A stretch of 38,285 nt of DNA from Streptomyces sp. H27-C3 (GTDB lineage Bacteria; Actinomycetota; Actinomycetes; Streptomycetales; Streptomycetaceae). The DNA is taken from positions 1 to 38,285 of the forward strand of contig NZ_JASITA010000056.1 in assembly GCF_030063415.1 (NCBI RefSeq), given 5' to 3'. Shown here in pieces: positions 1-8,229 of this stretch. Position numbers and translations under genes: made by a program. Position 1 is the first letter of the stretch. Every line of letters starts with the position of its first letter. A model generated the notes under the pieces. The model was not told the origin of the DNA. It ran no database searches and saw nothing but the letters and a program-made list of their open reading frames with translations.

Positions 1-41
1 CCCCGGGGGGGCCCCCCCCAACCGCCGCGTCTGAGCTCTCC

Positions 42-2282
42 CTAGACCCCGGGCAGGCGGGGTTCGTCGCCCTCGTCACCCTCGCCGGGCGGCGGTGAAC
101 TGGACGTCGTGGGATCGGGGCTCAGGGTCCCGCTCGGCGACGTCGGCGGCGTGCTCGGCTTCGTCGGCGGCGGGCTGCTCGGGGTCGACGGGGTCGGGCT
201 CGGTGTACGGGTCGGCGGCGGGCTGCTCGGGGTCGACGGGGTCGGGCTCGGTGTACGGGTCGGCGCCGGGGGGGCGGTCGGCGCTGGGCTGTAGGTGTCG
301 TCGGGGTCGATCTCCAGGTCGAAGTCGGCGTTGGAGCCGCCGTTCAGGGCGCCGAGCGTGTAGTCGGCCCAGATCTTGGCGGGGAAGCCGCCACCGTTGG
401 CGCGGCCCGAGTTGGCCGTGCCGGTCAGCGTGACCTGCTTGCCGCCGTCGGCGGACTCGCCGAAGAGGGCGACCGCGGTGCTCAACTCGGGGGTGTAGCC
501 GACGAACCAGGCGGACTTGTTCAGCTCCGACGTACCGGTCTTGCCCGCCGCCCTGTAGGCGCTGCTGTTGGCCTCGTGGGCGGTGCCGTTCCGTACGACA
601 CCGGTCAGCACCTTGGTGACGCTGTCGGCCGTCGAGCGGCTGATCACCTGGCTGCCGATCGGGTCGGGCAGATCGACCTTGCCGCCCTCGCGGTCCTTGT
701 GCTCCGCGGACTTCACGATGGACGGCAGGACCCTCTTGCCGTGGTTGTCGAGCGTCGCGTAGACACCCGCCATGTCCATCGTGCTGGCGCCCATCACACC
801 GAGGGACATGGCGGGGCGCTCGTCGAAGCCGCCCTTGTCCTCCATGCCCATCTCCATCGCGGTGTCCTTGACCTCGCCCGGGCCCACGTCGGCGATCATC
901 TGCGCGAAGACCGAGTTGACGGAGCTGTCCATGGCTTTCTGGACAGAGATGCGGCCGTACGACTGGTTGTTCTCGTTCTGCGGGGCGAACGCGGTGGCGC
1001 TGCCCTTCACGGGGCGCTTGCTGGTGCCGTCGTAGATCGTGTTGGGCGTTATCGGTACGCCGTCCTGGGTCTTGGCGTCGTTCTCCAGGGCGGAGGCGAA
1101 GACGACCGGCTTGAACGTCGAGGCCGGCTGGTAGTCGGAGCGGGTGGCGTTGGAGATCCAGTGCTTGGTGGCGTCCTGCCCGCCGTAGAGCGCGACCACC
1201 GCGCCGGTCTTGGGGTCAACCGAGGTCGCACCGGCCTGCAGCGTCGCGTCGACCTTGTTCTTCTTCCGGTCGAGCTTGGAGTCCAGCTGCTGCTTGACCG
1301 CCTGCTCCAGCTTCTTCTGCCGCTTCTCGTCGATGTTCAGGGTGATGTTCCAGCCACCCGCGTCGATCTCCGCCTCGCTGACGCCCTGCTTGCGCAGCTC
1401 GGCCTTCGCGGCCTGGATCATGTACCCCTTCTGGCCCTCCTGACCGGGGGCGCCCTTGGGCTGCTGCGGCTTGGGGAACGTCAGGCCGGAGCGCTTGCCC
1501 TGGTCCAGCTCACCCATCTCGACCATGTTGTCGAGTACGTAGTTCCAACGCTCCTGGACCAGCTTCTTGCTGACCGGGCCCGCCGTCGACCAGTCGTACT
1601 GGCTGGGGGCCTGGAGCAGCGCGGCGAGATAGGCGCCCTGCTGGACACTGAGCCTCTCGGCGTCGACACCGTAGTAGGCCTGGGCCGCGGCCTGGATGCC
1701 GTAGGCACCGCGGCCGTAGTAGCTGGTGTTGATGTACCCGGCGAGGATCTCGTCCTTGCCCCTCTTCCGGTCCACCTTGATCGAGATCACCAGCTCCTTG
1801 AGCTTGCGGGTGATCGTCTGGTCCTGATCGAGATAGTAGTTCTTCACGTACTGCTGGGTGATCGTCGAGCCGCCCTGCTTGCCCTTGCCGCTGATGGTGT
1901 TGATCAGGCCTCGGGCGGTGCCGCGAAAGTCGACGCCGGAGTCCTTGTAGAAGCCCTTGTTCTCGGCGGCGACGAAGGTCGACTGGACCTCCTTGGGGAT
2001 CCGGTCGAGGCCGACGATCTCCCGGTTGATCTTGCCCGTACGGGCCATGATCTTGCCGTTGCCGTACTTGTAGACGTTGCTCTGCATCTCCGCCTGGGCG
2101 TTGGCCGCGGGCACGGGGACGTACATATAGAGCGCCGCGAAGGCCCCCATGGCGAGCAGGCACAGGCCGAAGAAAGTGCCGAGCAGCTTCTTGAACGTGA
2201 AGAAGCGGCGTATGCCTCCCGCCTTCTTCTTGGCCCGGCGCGCACTGCGCTTCCGGTCCTGTCTGGCTTCTGCTCGGCCCAT
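42..2282 (-). CDS. Class A penicillin-binding protein (bifunctional transglycosylase/transpeptidase)
   Basis: The product should polymerise and cross-link peptidoglycan outside the membrane. The 746-residue protein has a basic cytoplasmic N terminus (1-32) and one membrane anchor (about 33-55). A GT51 transglycosylase domain follows, with the catalytic Glu107 in an AAENKGFY context and the GGSTITQQ motif near 137-144. The transpeptidase domain has the nucleophile motif STFK at 388-391, SVN at 454-456 and KTG at 581-583, so all catalytic motifs are intact. After about residue 660 the chain becomes a Pro/Ser/Thr-rich, probably disordered, wall-exposed tail encoded in part by a perfect tandem repeat. 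The start is ATG at 2282 with GGAG-type purine stretches just upstream. It is monocistronic and divergent from the PadR operon. Family assignment is firm; which of several Streptomyces paralogues it is cannot be told. Confidence 0.95.
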   Translation of the reverse strand: MGRAEARQDRKRSARRAKKKAGGIRRFFTFKKLLGTFFGLCLLAMGAFAALYMYVPVPAANAQAEMQSNVYKYGNGKIMARTGKINREIVGLDRIPKEVQSTFVAAENKGFYKDSGVDFRGTARGLINTISGKGKQGGSTITQQYVKNYYLDQDQTITRKLKELVISIKVDRKRGKDEILAGYINTSYYGRGAYGIQAAAQAYYGVDAERLSVQQGAYLAALLQAPSQYDWSTAGPVSKKLVQERWNYVLDNMVEMGELDQGKRSGLTFPKPQQPKGAPGQEGQKGYMIQAAKAELRKQGVSEAEIDAGGWNITLNIDEKRQKKLEQAVKQQLDSKLDRKKNKVDATLQAGATSVDPKTGAVVALYGGQDATKHWISNATRSDYQPASTFKPVVFASALENDAKTQDGVPITPNTIYDGTSKRPVKGSATAFAPQNENNQSYGRISVQKAMDSSVNSVFAQMIADVGPGEVKDTAMEMGMEDKGGFDERPAMSLGVMGASTMDMAGVYATLDNHGKRVLPSIVKSAEHKDREGGKVDLPDPIGSQVISRSTADSVTKVLTGVVRNGTAHEANSSAYRAAGKTGTSELNKSAWFVGYTPELSTAVALFGESADGGKQVTLTGTANSGRANGGGFPAKIWADYTLGALNGGSNADFDLEIDPDDTYSPAPTAPPAPTRTPSPTPSTPSSPPPTRTPSPTPSTPSSPPPTKPSTPPTSPSGTLSPDPTTSSSPPPGEGDEGDEPRLPGV
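163..258. repeat. 48-bp perfect tandem repeat (2 copies) inside the PBP tail
   Basis: Positions 163-210 and 211-258 are identical 48-bp units, with a degenerate third start from 259. Each unit encodes 16 residues of the Pro/Ser/Thr-rich tail on the minus strand. Being a multiple of three, gain or loss of units keeps the reading frame, so tail length can vary between strains. Confidence 0.95.
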
Positions 2283-2461
2283 TACTCCGTCGCTCCGCTC
2301 GTCGAGCCCCCTGATATCAGCTCAGAAAGCTAACACCGCACCTACGGACAAAGGGCGCCCGATCCGGTCTTTTCCGGACGTGACAATCAGCACCCGCCTC
2401 TCAGGAACCGACTCACGAGAGGGGTCCAAGGTTGCGAGACGGCTCGCAAAGGTTTACGACG

Positions 2462-2545
2462 ACCTTCCCCTCCCCGCCCCTTCCCGTGACTGGGGCTCCG
2501 TCCCAGACCCCGGCCCTCAAGCGCCGGACGGGCTGGGTGGGGCGG
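2462..2545 (+). repeat. GC-rich intergenic repeat, copy A
   Basis: An approximately 80-bp module reads: a CCCCTTCCCGTGACTGGGG-type core, then CTCCGTCCCAGACCCCGG, then CCTCAAGCGCCGGACGGGCT. Nearly the same succession recurs at 6257-6340. It occupies the middle of the 335-bp gap between the PBP start (2282) and the PadR start (2618). Such non-coding modules recur between Streptomyces genes; their function is unknown to me. Confidence 0.7.
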
Positions 2546-2580
2546 AGCGAAAGGGCCGGGCGGCAGTTTCACCTCCCCTA

Positions 2581-2617
2581 TGCACACTATGTATACACAT
2601 CGCGTATAGTGCTCCGC
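2581..2617 (+). promoter_or_regulatory. Promoter and probable PadR auto-operator, leaderless start
   Basis: A -10-like TATAGT (2605-2610) lies seven bases before the A of the PadR ATG at 2618, so transcription should begin at or next to the start codon; no Shine-Dalgarno sequence is present. A weak -35 (TGCACA, 2581-2586) is 18 bp upstream. CACTAT (2585-2590) and ATAGTG (2606-2611) form an inverted repeat enclosing an ATGT-N4-ACAT element (2589-2600), resembling the ATGT/ACAT half-sites of PadR operators. Binding here would block the promoter. Confidence 0.6.
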
Positions 2618-3142
2618 ATGTCAATCGGACACACCCTCCTCGGCCTGCTCGAAGCCGGCCCACGCCACGGCTACGACCTCAAGCGCGCCTTCGACGACAA
2701 GTTCGGTCAGGACCGGCCGCTGCACTACGGCCAGGTCTACTCGACCATGTCCCGGCTCCTCAAGAACGGCCTCGTCGAAGTCGACGGCATAGAGTCCGGC
2801 GGCGGCCCGGAGCGCAAGCGGTACGCGATCACCGACGCCGGGATCACCGACGTCGACCAGTGGCTCGCGCAGCCCGAGAAGCCCGAGCCGTACCTCCAGT
2901 CGACGCTCTACACGAAGGTCGTCCTCGCACTCCTCACCGGCCGCAGCGCCGCCGACCTGCTCGACGTCCAGCGCGCCGAGCACCTGCGTCTGATGCGCAT
3001 CCTCACCGACCGCAAGCGCAAGGGTGACCTCGCCGACCAGCTCGTCTGCGATCACGCCCTCTTCCACCTGGAAGCCGACCTGCGCTGGCTGGAACTGGCC
3101 GCCGCACGCCTCGACAAGCTCGCCACGGAGGTACGGGCATGA
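2618..3142 (+). CDS. PadR-family transcriptional regulator
   Basis: A 174-residue DNA-binding protein. The N-terminal winged helix (about 5-75) begins MSIGHTLLGLLEAGPRHGYDL and has the PadR features HYGQVYSTMSRLLKNGLVE and the KRYAITDAG wing. The C-terminal helices (about 90-172) resemble the dimerisation part of longer PadR proteins. The reading frame is open further upstream to 2432, but ATG 2618 begins at the conserved domain start and sits correctly behind a -10 box, so the longer form is rejected. The ATG of the next gene overlaps its stop. The context suggests it is a repressor of the ABC exporter downstream, relieved by a substrate of that exporter; that is inference. Confidence 0.92.
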   Translation: MSIGHTLLGLLEAGPRHGYDLKRAFDDKFGQDRPLHYGQVYSTMSRLLKNGLVEVDGIESGGGPERKRYAITDAGITDVDQWLAQPEKPEPYLQSTLYTKVVLALLTGRSAADLLDVQRAEHLRLMRILTDRKRKGDLADQLVCDHALFHLEADLRWLELAAARLDKLATEVRA

Positions 3143-3825
3143 CTCCCGCCGGCTCGCTGCTCACCGCCGACAACCTGCACAAGGCGTATGGCCCCACCCC
3201 CGCCCTCGACGGCGCCCACTTCTCGATCCACCCCGGCGAGGTCGTCGCCGTCATGGGCCCATCGGGCTCCGGCAAATCGACCCTGCTGCACTGCCTGGCC
3301 GGGATCGTCACGCCGGACTCGGGCACCATCACGTACCAGGGCCAGGAGCTGTCCTCCATGCCCGACGCGCAGCGCAGCGCACTGCGCCGCAGCGACTTCG
3401 GGTTCGTCTTCCAGTTCGGCCAGCTCGTCCCGGAGCTGACCTGCGTGGAGAACGTGGCGCTCCCCCTGCGCCTGAACGGCGTCAAGCGCAAGGAGGCCGA
3501 GCGCGAGGCCCTGCGCTGGATGGAGCGCCTGGAGGTCGACGACCTCGGCCACAAGCGCCCCGGCGAGGTCTCCGGCGGCCAGGGCCAGCGCGTCGCCGTC
3601 GCCCGCTCCCTCGTCTCGTCGCCGCGCGTGCTCTTCGCGGACGAGCCGACCGGCGCGCTGGACTCCCTCAACGGCGAGCGCGTCATGGAGCTGTTCACCG
3701 AGGCCGCACGGTCGGCCAACGCCGCCGTCGTCCTGGTCACGCACGAGGCGCGGGTCGCCGCCTACTCCGACCGCGAGATCGTCGTACGCGACGGAAAGTC
3801 CCGCGACCTGGAGTACTCCGCATGA
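3139..3825 (+). CDS. ABC transporter ATP-binding protein (LolD/MacB/BceA type)
   Basis: The ATPase subunit of an exporter-type ABC system, 228 residues. It shows Walker A at 40-48 (GPSGSGKST), Q-loop near 92, signature VSGGQGQR at 144-151, Walker B and catalytic Glu in VLFADEP (164-170) and the switch His202. The start ATG overlaps the PadR stop and its own stop overlaps the permease ATG, so the three genes are translationally coupled. Pairing with an FtsX-type permease places it in the family moving antimicrobial peptides, lipids or lipoproteins; the substrate cannot be deduced. Confidence 0.95.
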   Translation: MTPAGSLLTADNLHKAYGPTPALDGAHFSIHPGEVVAVMGPSGSGKSTLLHCLAGIVTPDSGTITYQGQELSSMPDAQRSALRRSDFGFVFQFGQLVPELTCVENVALPLRLNGVKRKEAEREALRWMERLEVDDLGHKRPGEVSGGQGQRVAVARSLVSSPRVLFADEPTGALDSLNGERVMELFTEAARSANAAVVLVTHEARVAAYSDREIVVRDGKSRDLEYSA

Positions 3826-6218
3826 CGCTCCTCGACCAGCGGCCCGCCTCCGACGCTCCCCCCGCCCCGGCCGCGCCCACCGGCCCCGCCGTCTGGCTCC
3901 GCGACCTCGCCCTCGGCATCCGCTTCGCCGTCTCCGGCGGGCGCGAGGGCTGGGTCCGTACGGGGCTGACCGCCGTCGGCGTCGGCCTCGGCGTAGGTCT
4001 GCTGCTCGCCGCCGCGTCCGTGCCCTCGCTCTCCGAGACCCGGCTGGAGCGCACCAACGCCCGCGTCGCCACCAGTTCGGAGATGGACCAGCCCAAGGCC
4101 TCCGACACCACCGTGCTCTGGGGCTTCGCCGGCACCGAGTTCCGCGACTCGATGATCGACGGGCGGTTCCTGCGCGCGGACGGCGGAAATCCGGTCCACC
4201 CGCCCGGCACCACCGGCGTTCCCCGCCCCGGCGAGATGTACGTGTCCCCCGCGCTCAGGGACCTGCTCGGCTCCGCCGATGGCAAGCTGCTGCGGGAGCG
4301 TCTTGACGAGCGCATCGTCGGCACGATCGCCAATCCCGGCCTGGTCTCCCCGAACGAACTCCTCTACTACGCCGGCAGTTCGACGCTCACCCCCGACACC
4401 GGCGGCTACCGGACCACGGGTTACGGCGGGGACGCGAAGCACGAGCCGATGGACCCCGTCCTGGTGGTCGCGATCATCCTGATCTGTGTGGTGCTGCTGG
4501 TGCCGGTGGCCATCTTCATCGCCACCGCCGTGCGGTTCGGCGGCGAGCGGCGCGACCGCAGGCTGGCCGCGCTGCGCCTGGTCGGCGCGGACATCCGGAT
4601 GACCCGGCGGATCGCCGCCGGTGAGGCCCTGTCCGGCTCGGTGCTCGGCCTGGTCGTCGGCGTCGCCGTCTTTCTGGCCGGCCGTCAACTCATGGGCGGC
4701 GTACAGATCTGGCGCTTCAGCGCCTTCCCCCAGGACCTCACCCCCGTCCCGGCGCTCGCCGCGCTGGTCGCCGTCGCGGTGCCCACGGCGGCCGTCGCCG
4801 TGACGCTCTTCGCCCTGCGTTCGGTGGCCATCGAGCCGCTGGGCGTCGTACGCAACAACCGTGCCCGCTCCCGCCGGCTGTGGTGGCGGCTGCTGGTGCC
4901 CGTCGCGGGCATGGCGGTACTGCTGATGGCCGGCACCGTCGACGAGCAGACCCAGACCGTTGATCCGTACCCCATCGCGGGTGGCGCGGTACTCGTACTG
5001 ATCGGGCTCATCCTGTTGCTGCCCTGGCTCGTGGAGGCCGTGGTGGCCCGCCTCGGCGGCGGGCCGGTCCCCTGGCAGCTGGCCACCCGCCGGCTCCAGC
5101 TGAGCAGCGGCACGGCCGCCCGCGCGGTCAGCGGCATCACGGTCGCCGTCGCGGGCGCCATCGCGATGCAGATGCTGTTCGCCGCGATCCAGGACGACTT
5201 CACCAGGGTGACCGGCGAGGACCCGTCCAGGGCCCAGATCAGCGTCAGGGCGGAGGTCGCCAATGGCGAACTGGCGAACCGGATGATCGAGGACTTCCGC
5301 GACACGAAGGGTGTTCAGAGGGTCATCGGCACTGTCCAGACGTTCGTGGTCCGGCCGGGCAACGGCACGGTGAACGGCGTCCCGCCCACCTCTACGCTGA
5401 CCATCGGCGATTGCGCGACCCTGCGTGAGCTGGCCCGTATCGACTCGTGCAAGGAGGGCGACACCTTCGTCGCGCACAGCGAGGACACCGAGCAGAACGA
5501 CTGGATCGACGAGACCGCGCGAATCGGCAAGCCGGTGAACCTCAACCCGTTCACGAAGGAGAACGGTTCGAAGCCGGTGCTGTGGACCCTGCCCAAGTCG
5601 ACCCGGACGGTGAAGGTCAGGCCCGACCCGTCGGGCGACGTCTACGACGGCATCTACGCAACGGCGGGCGCGGTCGACCCGGCGGGACTGCCGGAGGCGA
5701 CGACGCGCGCCCAGGTCCAGGTCGACCCGAAGGTGGCCGACGCGGCGGAGTACGTACGCAACACCGCCGCCCGGATCGGCCCCGACCTGCGGGTCTCCAC
5801 GATCCAGGCGACCGAGCGCGACAAGCAGTACGCGAGCGTCCAGACCGGACTGCTGGTCGGCGCGAGCGCGACGATGATGCTGGTCGCCGCGAGCATGCTG
5901 GTCTCGCAGCTGGAGCAACTGCGGGAGCGCAAACGGCTGTTGTCGGCGCTGATCGCGTTCGGCACGCGTCGCACCACCCTCGGCTGGTCCGTGCTGTGGC
6001 AGACGGCGGTCCCGGTGCTCCTCGGTCTGGCGGTGGCGATCGCCGGTGGTCTCGCGCTCGGCGCGGCGCTGCTCAGGATGATCAACAAGCCGGTGAGCGA
6101 CTGGCTGGTGTTCCTGCCCTTCGCGGGCGCGGGCGCGGCGCTGATCCTGACGGTGACGCTGCTCAGCCTGCCGCCGCTGTGGCGCATGATGCGGCCGGAG
6201 GGGCTGCGGACGGAGTGA
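3822..6218 (+). CDS. FtsX-type ABC transporter permease
   Basis: A 798-residue membrane protein forming a transporter with the ATPase upstream. One membrane segment near 45-66 precedes an extracytoplasmic region (about 70-205). A cluster of helices with an FtsX domain (EPMDPVLVVAIILICVVLL onward, about 208-345) follows. Further helices, a second large external domain (about 460-670) and a C-terminal FtsX-like module (about 680-790) complete it. The duplicated FtsX layout is usual for long actinobacterial permeases. ATG 3822 overlaps the ATPase stop (ATGA). An N-terminal Ala/Pro-rich lead of 20 residues is probably cytoplasmic. The much longer open frame reaching back to 3024 runs through the upstream genes and is not credible. 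Confidence 0.93.
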   Translation: MTLLDQRPASDAPPAPAAPTGPAVWLRDLALGIRFAVSGGREGWVRTGLTAVGVGLGVGLLLAAASVPSLSETRLERTNARVATSSEMDQPKASDTTVLWGFAGTEFRDSMIDGRFLRADGGNPVHPPGTTGVPRPGEMYVSPALRDLLGSADGKLLRERLDERIVGTIANPGLVSPNELLYYAGSSTLTPDTGGYRTTGYGGDAKHEPMDPVLVVAIILICVVLLVPVAIFIATAVRFGGERRDRRLAALRLVGADIRMTRRIAAGEALSGSVLGLVVGVAVFLAGRQLMGGVQIWRFSAFPQDLTPVPALAALVAVAVPTAAVAVTLFALRSVAIEPLGVVRNNRARSRRLWWRLLVPVAGMAVLLMAGTVDEQTQTVDPYPIAGGAVLVLIGLILLLPWLVEAVVARLGGGPVPWQLATRRLQLSSGTAARAVSGITVAVAGAIAMQMLFAAIQDDFTRVTGEDPSRAQISVRAEVANGELANRMIEDFRDTKGVQRVIGTVQTFVVRPGNGTVNGVPPTSTLTIGDCATLRELARIDSCKEGDTFVAHSEDTEQNDWIDETARIGKPVNLNPFTKENGSKPVLWTLPKSTRTVKVRPDPSGDVYDGIYATAGAVDPAGLPEATTRAQVQVDPKVADAAEYVRNTAARIGPDLRVSTIQATERDKQYASVQTGLLVGASATMMLVAASMLVSQLEQLRERKRLLSALIAFGTRRTTLGWSVLWQTAVPVLLGLAVAIAGGLALGAALLRMINKPVSDWLVFLPFAGAGAALILTVTLLSLPPLWRMMRPEGLRTE

Positions 6219-6256
6219 GGTGGGGGCGAGTGCGGGGTACGGGGTGCCTGCGGCGC

Positions 6257-6340
6257 TGTTCCCCTACCCGCCCCTTCCCGTAACTGGGGCTCCGCCCCAG
6301 ACCCCGGTCCTCAAACGCCGGACGACTGGAGTGGGCGGGG
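6257..6340 (+). repeat. GC-rich intergenic repeat, copy B, with degenerate copies to 6592
   Basis: The same module as at 2462-2545 (CCCCTTCCCGTAACTGGGG, CTCCGCCCCAGACCCCGG, CCTCAAACGCCGGACG) lies between the permease and oxyR, which converge. Partial copies of its right end recur at about 6367-6392 and 6437-6456. A further part-copy in opposite orientation is at about 6519-6592 (GGAAGGGGCGGGTAGGGG). The oxyR reading frame runs through most of this block. Confidence 0.7.
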
Positions 6341-7537
6341 CGGGAACGCGGGGCGGCCCCACCGCCGGTCTCGGCCCTCAAACGCCGGACGGGCCGAAAT
6401 GGGCGGGGGCGGGGCGCAGCTCGGCCTCCCGGACCTCGGCCCTCCGGACGGGCTGAAGATGCGCAGCACCCGGGAAGAATTCAGCACATCCGGCGATCGA
6501 GGACACGCCCGAGGGCGTCCAGGGGTTCGGGGCCTGCCCCGGCTTCGGGAAGGGGCGGGTAGGGGACAAGCCCCGCGCAGCGCCCCCCACCCGCCCCCCA
6601 CCACCCGCACCGGAAGCTCCGCCATCGCCCCCCGCAGCGCCTGCGCGAACGCCTCGAACTCGCCCTGGCGCGCCGCCCCCGACCGCGTCGCCAGCGCGAC
6701 CCGCCGCGACGGCGCCGGATCGGCGAAGTACCCGGTGACCAACTGGTCGTTGCGGTCGGTCTCGACCCGTACCGCCGTGCGCGGCAGCAGTGTCACGCCG
6801 AGGCCGCCCGCCACCAGTTGGACCAGTGTGGAGAGCCCGGCCGCGGTGGTCGTCACGGGTGCGCCGTCCACCCGGCCCGCCTCACGGCAGATGTCGAGCG
6901 CCTGGTCGCGCAGGCAGTGCCCCTCGTCGAGCAGCAGCAGATGCAGCTCACCCAGCGCGGTGCGCGGAATGTCCGAACGGCCGCCCAGCCAGTGGTCCTT
7001 GGGCGTGACCAGCACGAAGTCCTCGTCGAACAGCGGCAGTTCGGTCACCCCGGGGACGCCGAGCGGCACCGCGAGCAGCAGCAGATCGAGCCGGCCGGCC
7101 GCCAGCCCCTCCAGGAGCGAGGACGTCTGCTCCTCGTGCACCTGGAGATCCAGGTCCGGATAGCGCTCGTGCACGAGCCTGAGGACCGTCGGCAGCAGAT
7201 ACGGCGCCACCGTCGGAATCACCCCGAGCCTGAGTATCCCGGTGAAGGGGGCCCGTACCGCCTCGGCCTCCTCAAGCAGCTCCCCGACCGCGTCGAGCAC
7301 CGCCCCGGCCCGCACCGCGAGCCGCTCGCCCGCCGGGGAGAGCAGCACTTTGCGCGTCGTACGCTCGACGAGCTGCACGCCCAGCGTCTCCTCCAGCGCC
7401 GAGACGGCCCCGGACAGGGCCGGCTGGCTGGTCCCGATCGCGGCGGCGGCGTCGCGGAAGTGCAGGTACTCGGCCACGGCGACGAACGCCCGCAGCTGCG
7501 ACAGACTGGGCTGCTTGCCCCTATGTACGATAGCCAC
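6311..7537 (-). CDS. oxyR: OxyR, LysR-type peroxide sensor with an unusual C-terminal extension
   Basis: A hydrogen-peroxide-sensing activator of ahpCD. The N-terminal helix-turn-helix (about 10-70; FRDAAAAIGTSQPALSGAV) is followed by the LysR substrate domain. Cys208 and Cys217 in GHCLRDQALDIC match the redox cysteine pair of OxyR. The start is GTG at 7537 behind GGAGG with nine bases of spacing; an ATG at 7588 is in frame but has no ribosome site and lies in the operator. The normal OxyR core ends around residue 313 (ELPVRVV). The frame then continues 95 residues through the intergenic repeats with Pro/Arg/Gly-rich sequence until a stop at 6311. The extension is probably a lost stop codon rather than a domain. 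It is divergent from ahpC. Confidence 0.92.
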   Translation of the reverse strand: MAIVHRGKQPSLSQLRAFVAVAEYLHFRDAAAAIGTSQPALSGAVSALEETLGVQLVERTTRKVLLSPAGERLAVRAGAVLDAVGELLEEAEAVRAPFTGILRLGVIPTVAPYLLPTVLRLVHERYPDLDLQVHEEQTSSLLEGLAAGRLDLLLLAVPLGVPGVTELPLFDEDFVLVTPKDHWLGGRSDIPRTALGELHLLLLDEGHCLRDQALDICREAGRVDGAPVTTTAAGLSTLVQLVAGGLGVTLLPRTAVRVETDRNDQLVTGYFADPAPSRRVALATRSGAARQGEFEAFAQALRGAMAELPVRVVGGGWGALRGACPLPAPSRSRGRPRTPGRPRACPRSPDVLNSSRVLRIFSPSGGPRSGRPSCAPPPPISARPAFEGRDRRWGRPAFPPRPLQSSGV

Positions 7538-7561
7538 TGATAGGCACCTCCGATCACGTCG

Positions 7562-7598
7562 AGCAAGTCTAGCTATTTCTGCGATCAATGCCTCCTAT
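7562..7598. promoter_or_regulatory. OxyR operator between oxyR and ahpC
   Basis: The site fits the OxyR consensus ATAG-N7-CTAT-N7-ATAG-N7-CTAT at exact spacing: AGCA (7562-7565), CTAT (7573-7576), ATCA (7584-7587), CTAT (7595-7598). Both CTAT half-sites are perfect and both ATAG positions are degenerate. It lies 72 bases before the ahpC start and 25 bases from the oxyR start, so it can serve both directions. Confidence 0.75.
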
Positions 7599-7604
7599 GT
7601 CAGT

Positions 7605-7650
7605 CTGGGGATCCGTCCACACCCCAGGAAATCGCCCAAACGGGATTTCC
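7605..7650 (+). promoter_or_regulatory. Two small hairpins in the ahpC leader
   Basis: CTGGGG (7605-7610) pairs with CCCCAG (7622-7627), and GGAAATC (7627-7633) pairs with GATTTCC (7644-7650). They sit between the OxyR operator and the ahpC ribosome site (AAGGAGAG). They may stabilise the transcript; no regulatory role is shown. Confidence 0.4.
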
Positions 7651-7669
7651 TTCGCTGCAAGGAGAGCGC

Positions 7670-8224
7670 GTGCTCACTGTTGGTGACAAGTTCCCCACGT
7701 ACGACCTCACTGCCTGTGTCTCCCTGGAGACCGGTCAGGAGTTCGAGCAGATCAACCACAAGTCCTACGAGGGCAAGTGGCGTGTGGTCTTCGCGTGGCC
7801 CAAGGACTTCACCTTCGTCTGCCCCACCGAGATCGCCGCGTTCGGCAAGCTGAACGAGGAGTTCGCGGACCGCGACGCGCAGATCCTCGGCTTCTCCGGT
7901 GACTCCGAGTTCGTGCACCACGCCTGGCGCAAGGACCACCCGGACCTGACGGACCTGCCCTTCCCGATGCTGGCGGACTCCAAGCACGAGCTCATGCGTG
8001 ACCTCGGCATCGAGGGCGAGGACGGCTTCGCGCAGCGCGCCGTCTTCATCGTCGACCCGAACAACGAGATCCAGTTCACGATGGTGACCGCCGGCAGCGT
8101 GGGCCGTAACCCCAAGGAAGTTCTTCGGGTTCTCGACGCCCTGCAGACCGACGAGCTGTGCCCGTGCAACTGGACCAAGGGCGAGAACACCCTTGACCCG
8201 GTCGCGCTCCTGTCGGGCGAGTGA
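7670..8224 (+). CDS. ahpC: AhpC alkyl hydroperoxide peroxidase (2-Cys peroxiredoxin)
   Basis: Reduces hydrogen peroxide, organic peroxides and peroxynitrite in the cytoplasm. In the 184-residue protein the peroxidatic Cys51 lies in DFTFVCPTE, and the C-terminal LCPCNW places the resolving cysteine(s) at 164 and 166, the actinobacterial arrangement that works with AhpD. The GTG start at 7670 follows AAGGAGAG with ideal spacing. Its stop overlaps a GTG of the ahpD frame, so the two are coupled. The OxyR operator upstream indicates peroxide-dependent activation. Confidence 0.97.
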   Translation: MLTVGDKFPTYDLTACVSLETGQEFEQINHKSYEGKWRVVFAWPKDFTFVCPTEIAAFGKLNEEFADRDAQILGFSGDSEFVHHAWRKDHPDLTDLPFPMLADSKHELMRDLGIEGEDGFAQRAVFIVDPNNEIQFTMVTAGSVGRNPKEVLRVLDALQTDELCPCNWTKGENTLDPVALLSGE

Positions 8225-8229
8225 CCGCG

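Noticed and set aside
1..41. GC-only palindromic run (CCCCGGGGGGGCCCCCCCC) at the left edge as a terminator
   Set aside because: It could form a stem behind the PBP gene, but arm and loop cannot be defined and the window ends there.
576..2333. 585-residue plus-strand open frame opposite the PBP gene
   Set aside because: It is an antisense shadow of the strongly supported PBP coding sequence, full of Val/Leu/Gly/His/Arg repeats typical of high-GC mirror frames.
3762..5918. 718-residue minus-strand open frame opposite the permease gene
   Set aside because: Composition (Gln/Asp/His/Arg-rich) marks it as a mirror frame; the plus strand encodes a clear FtsX permease.
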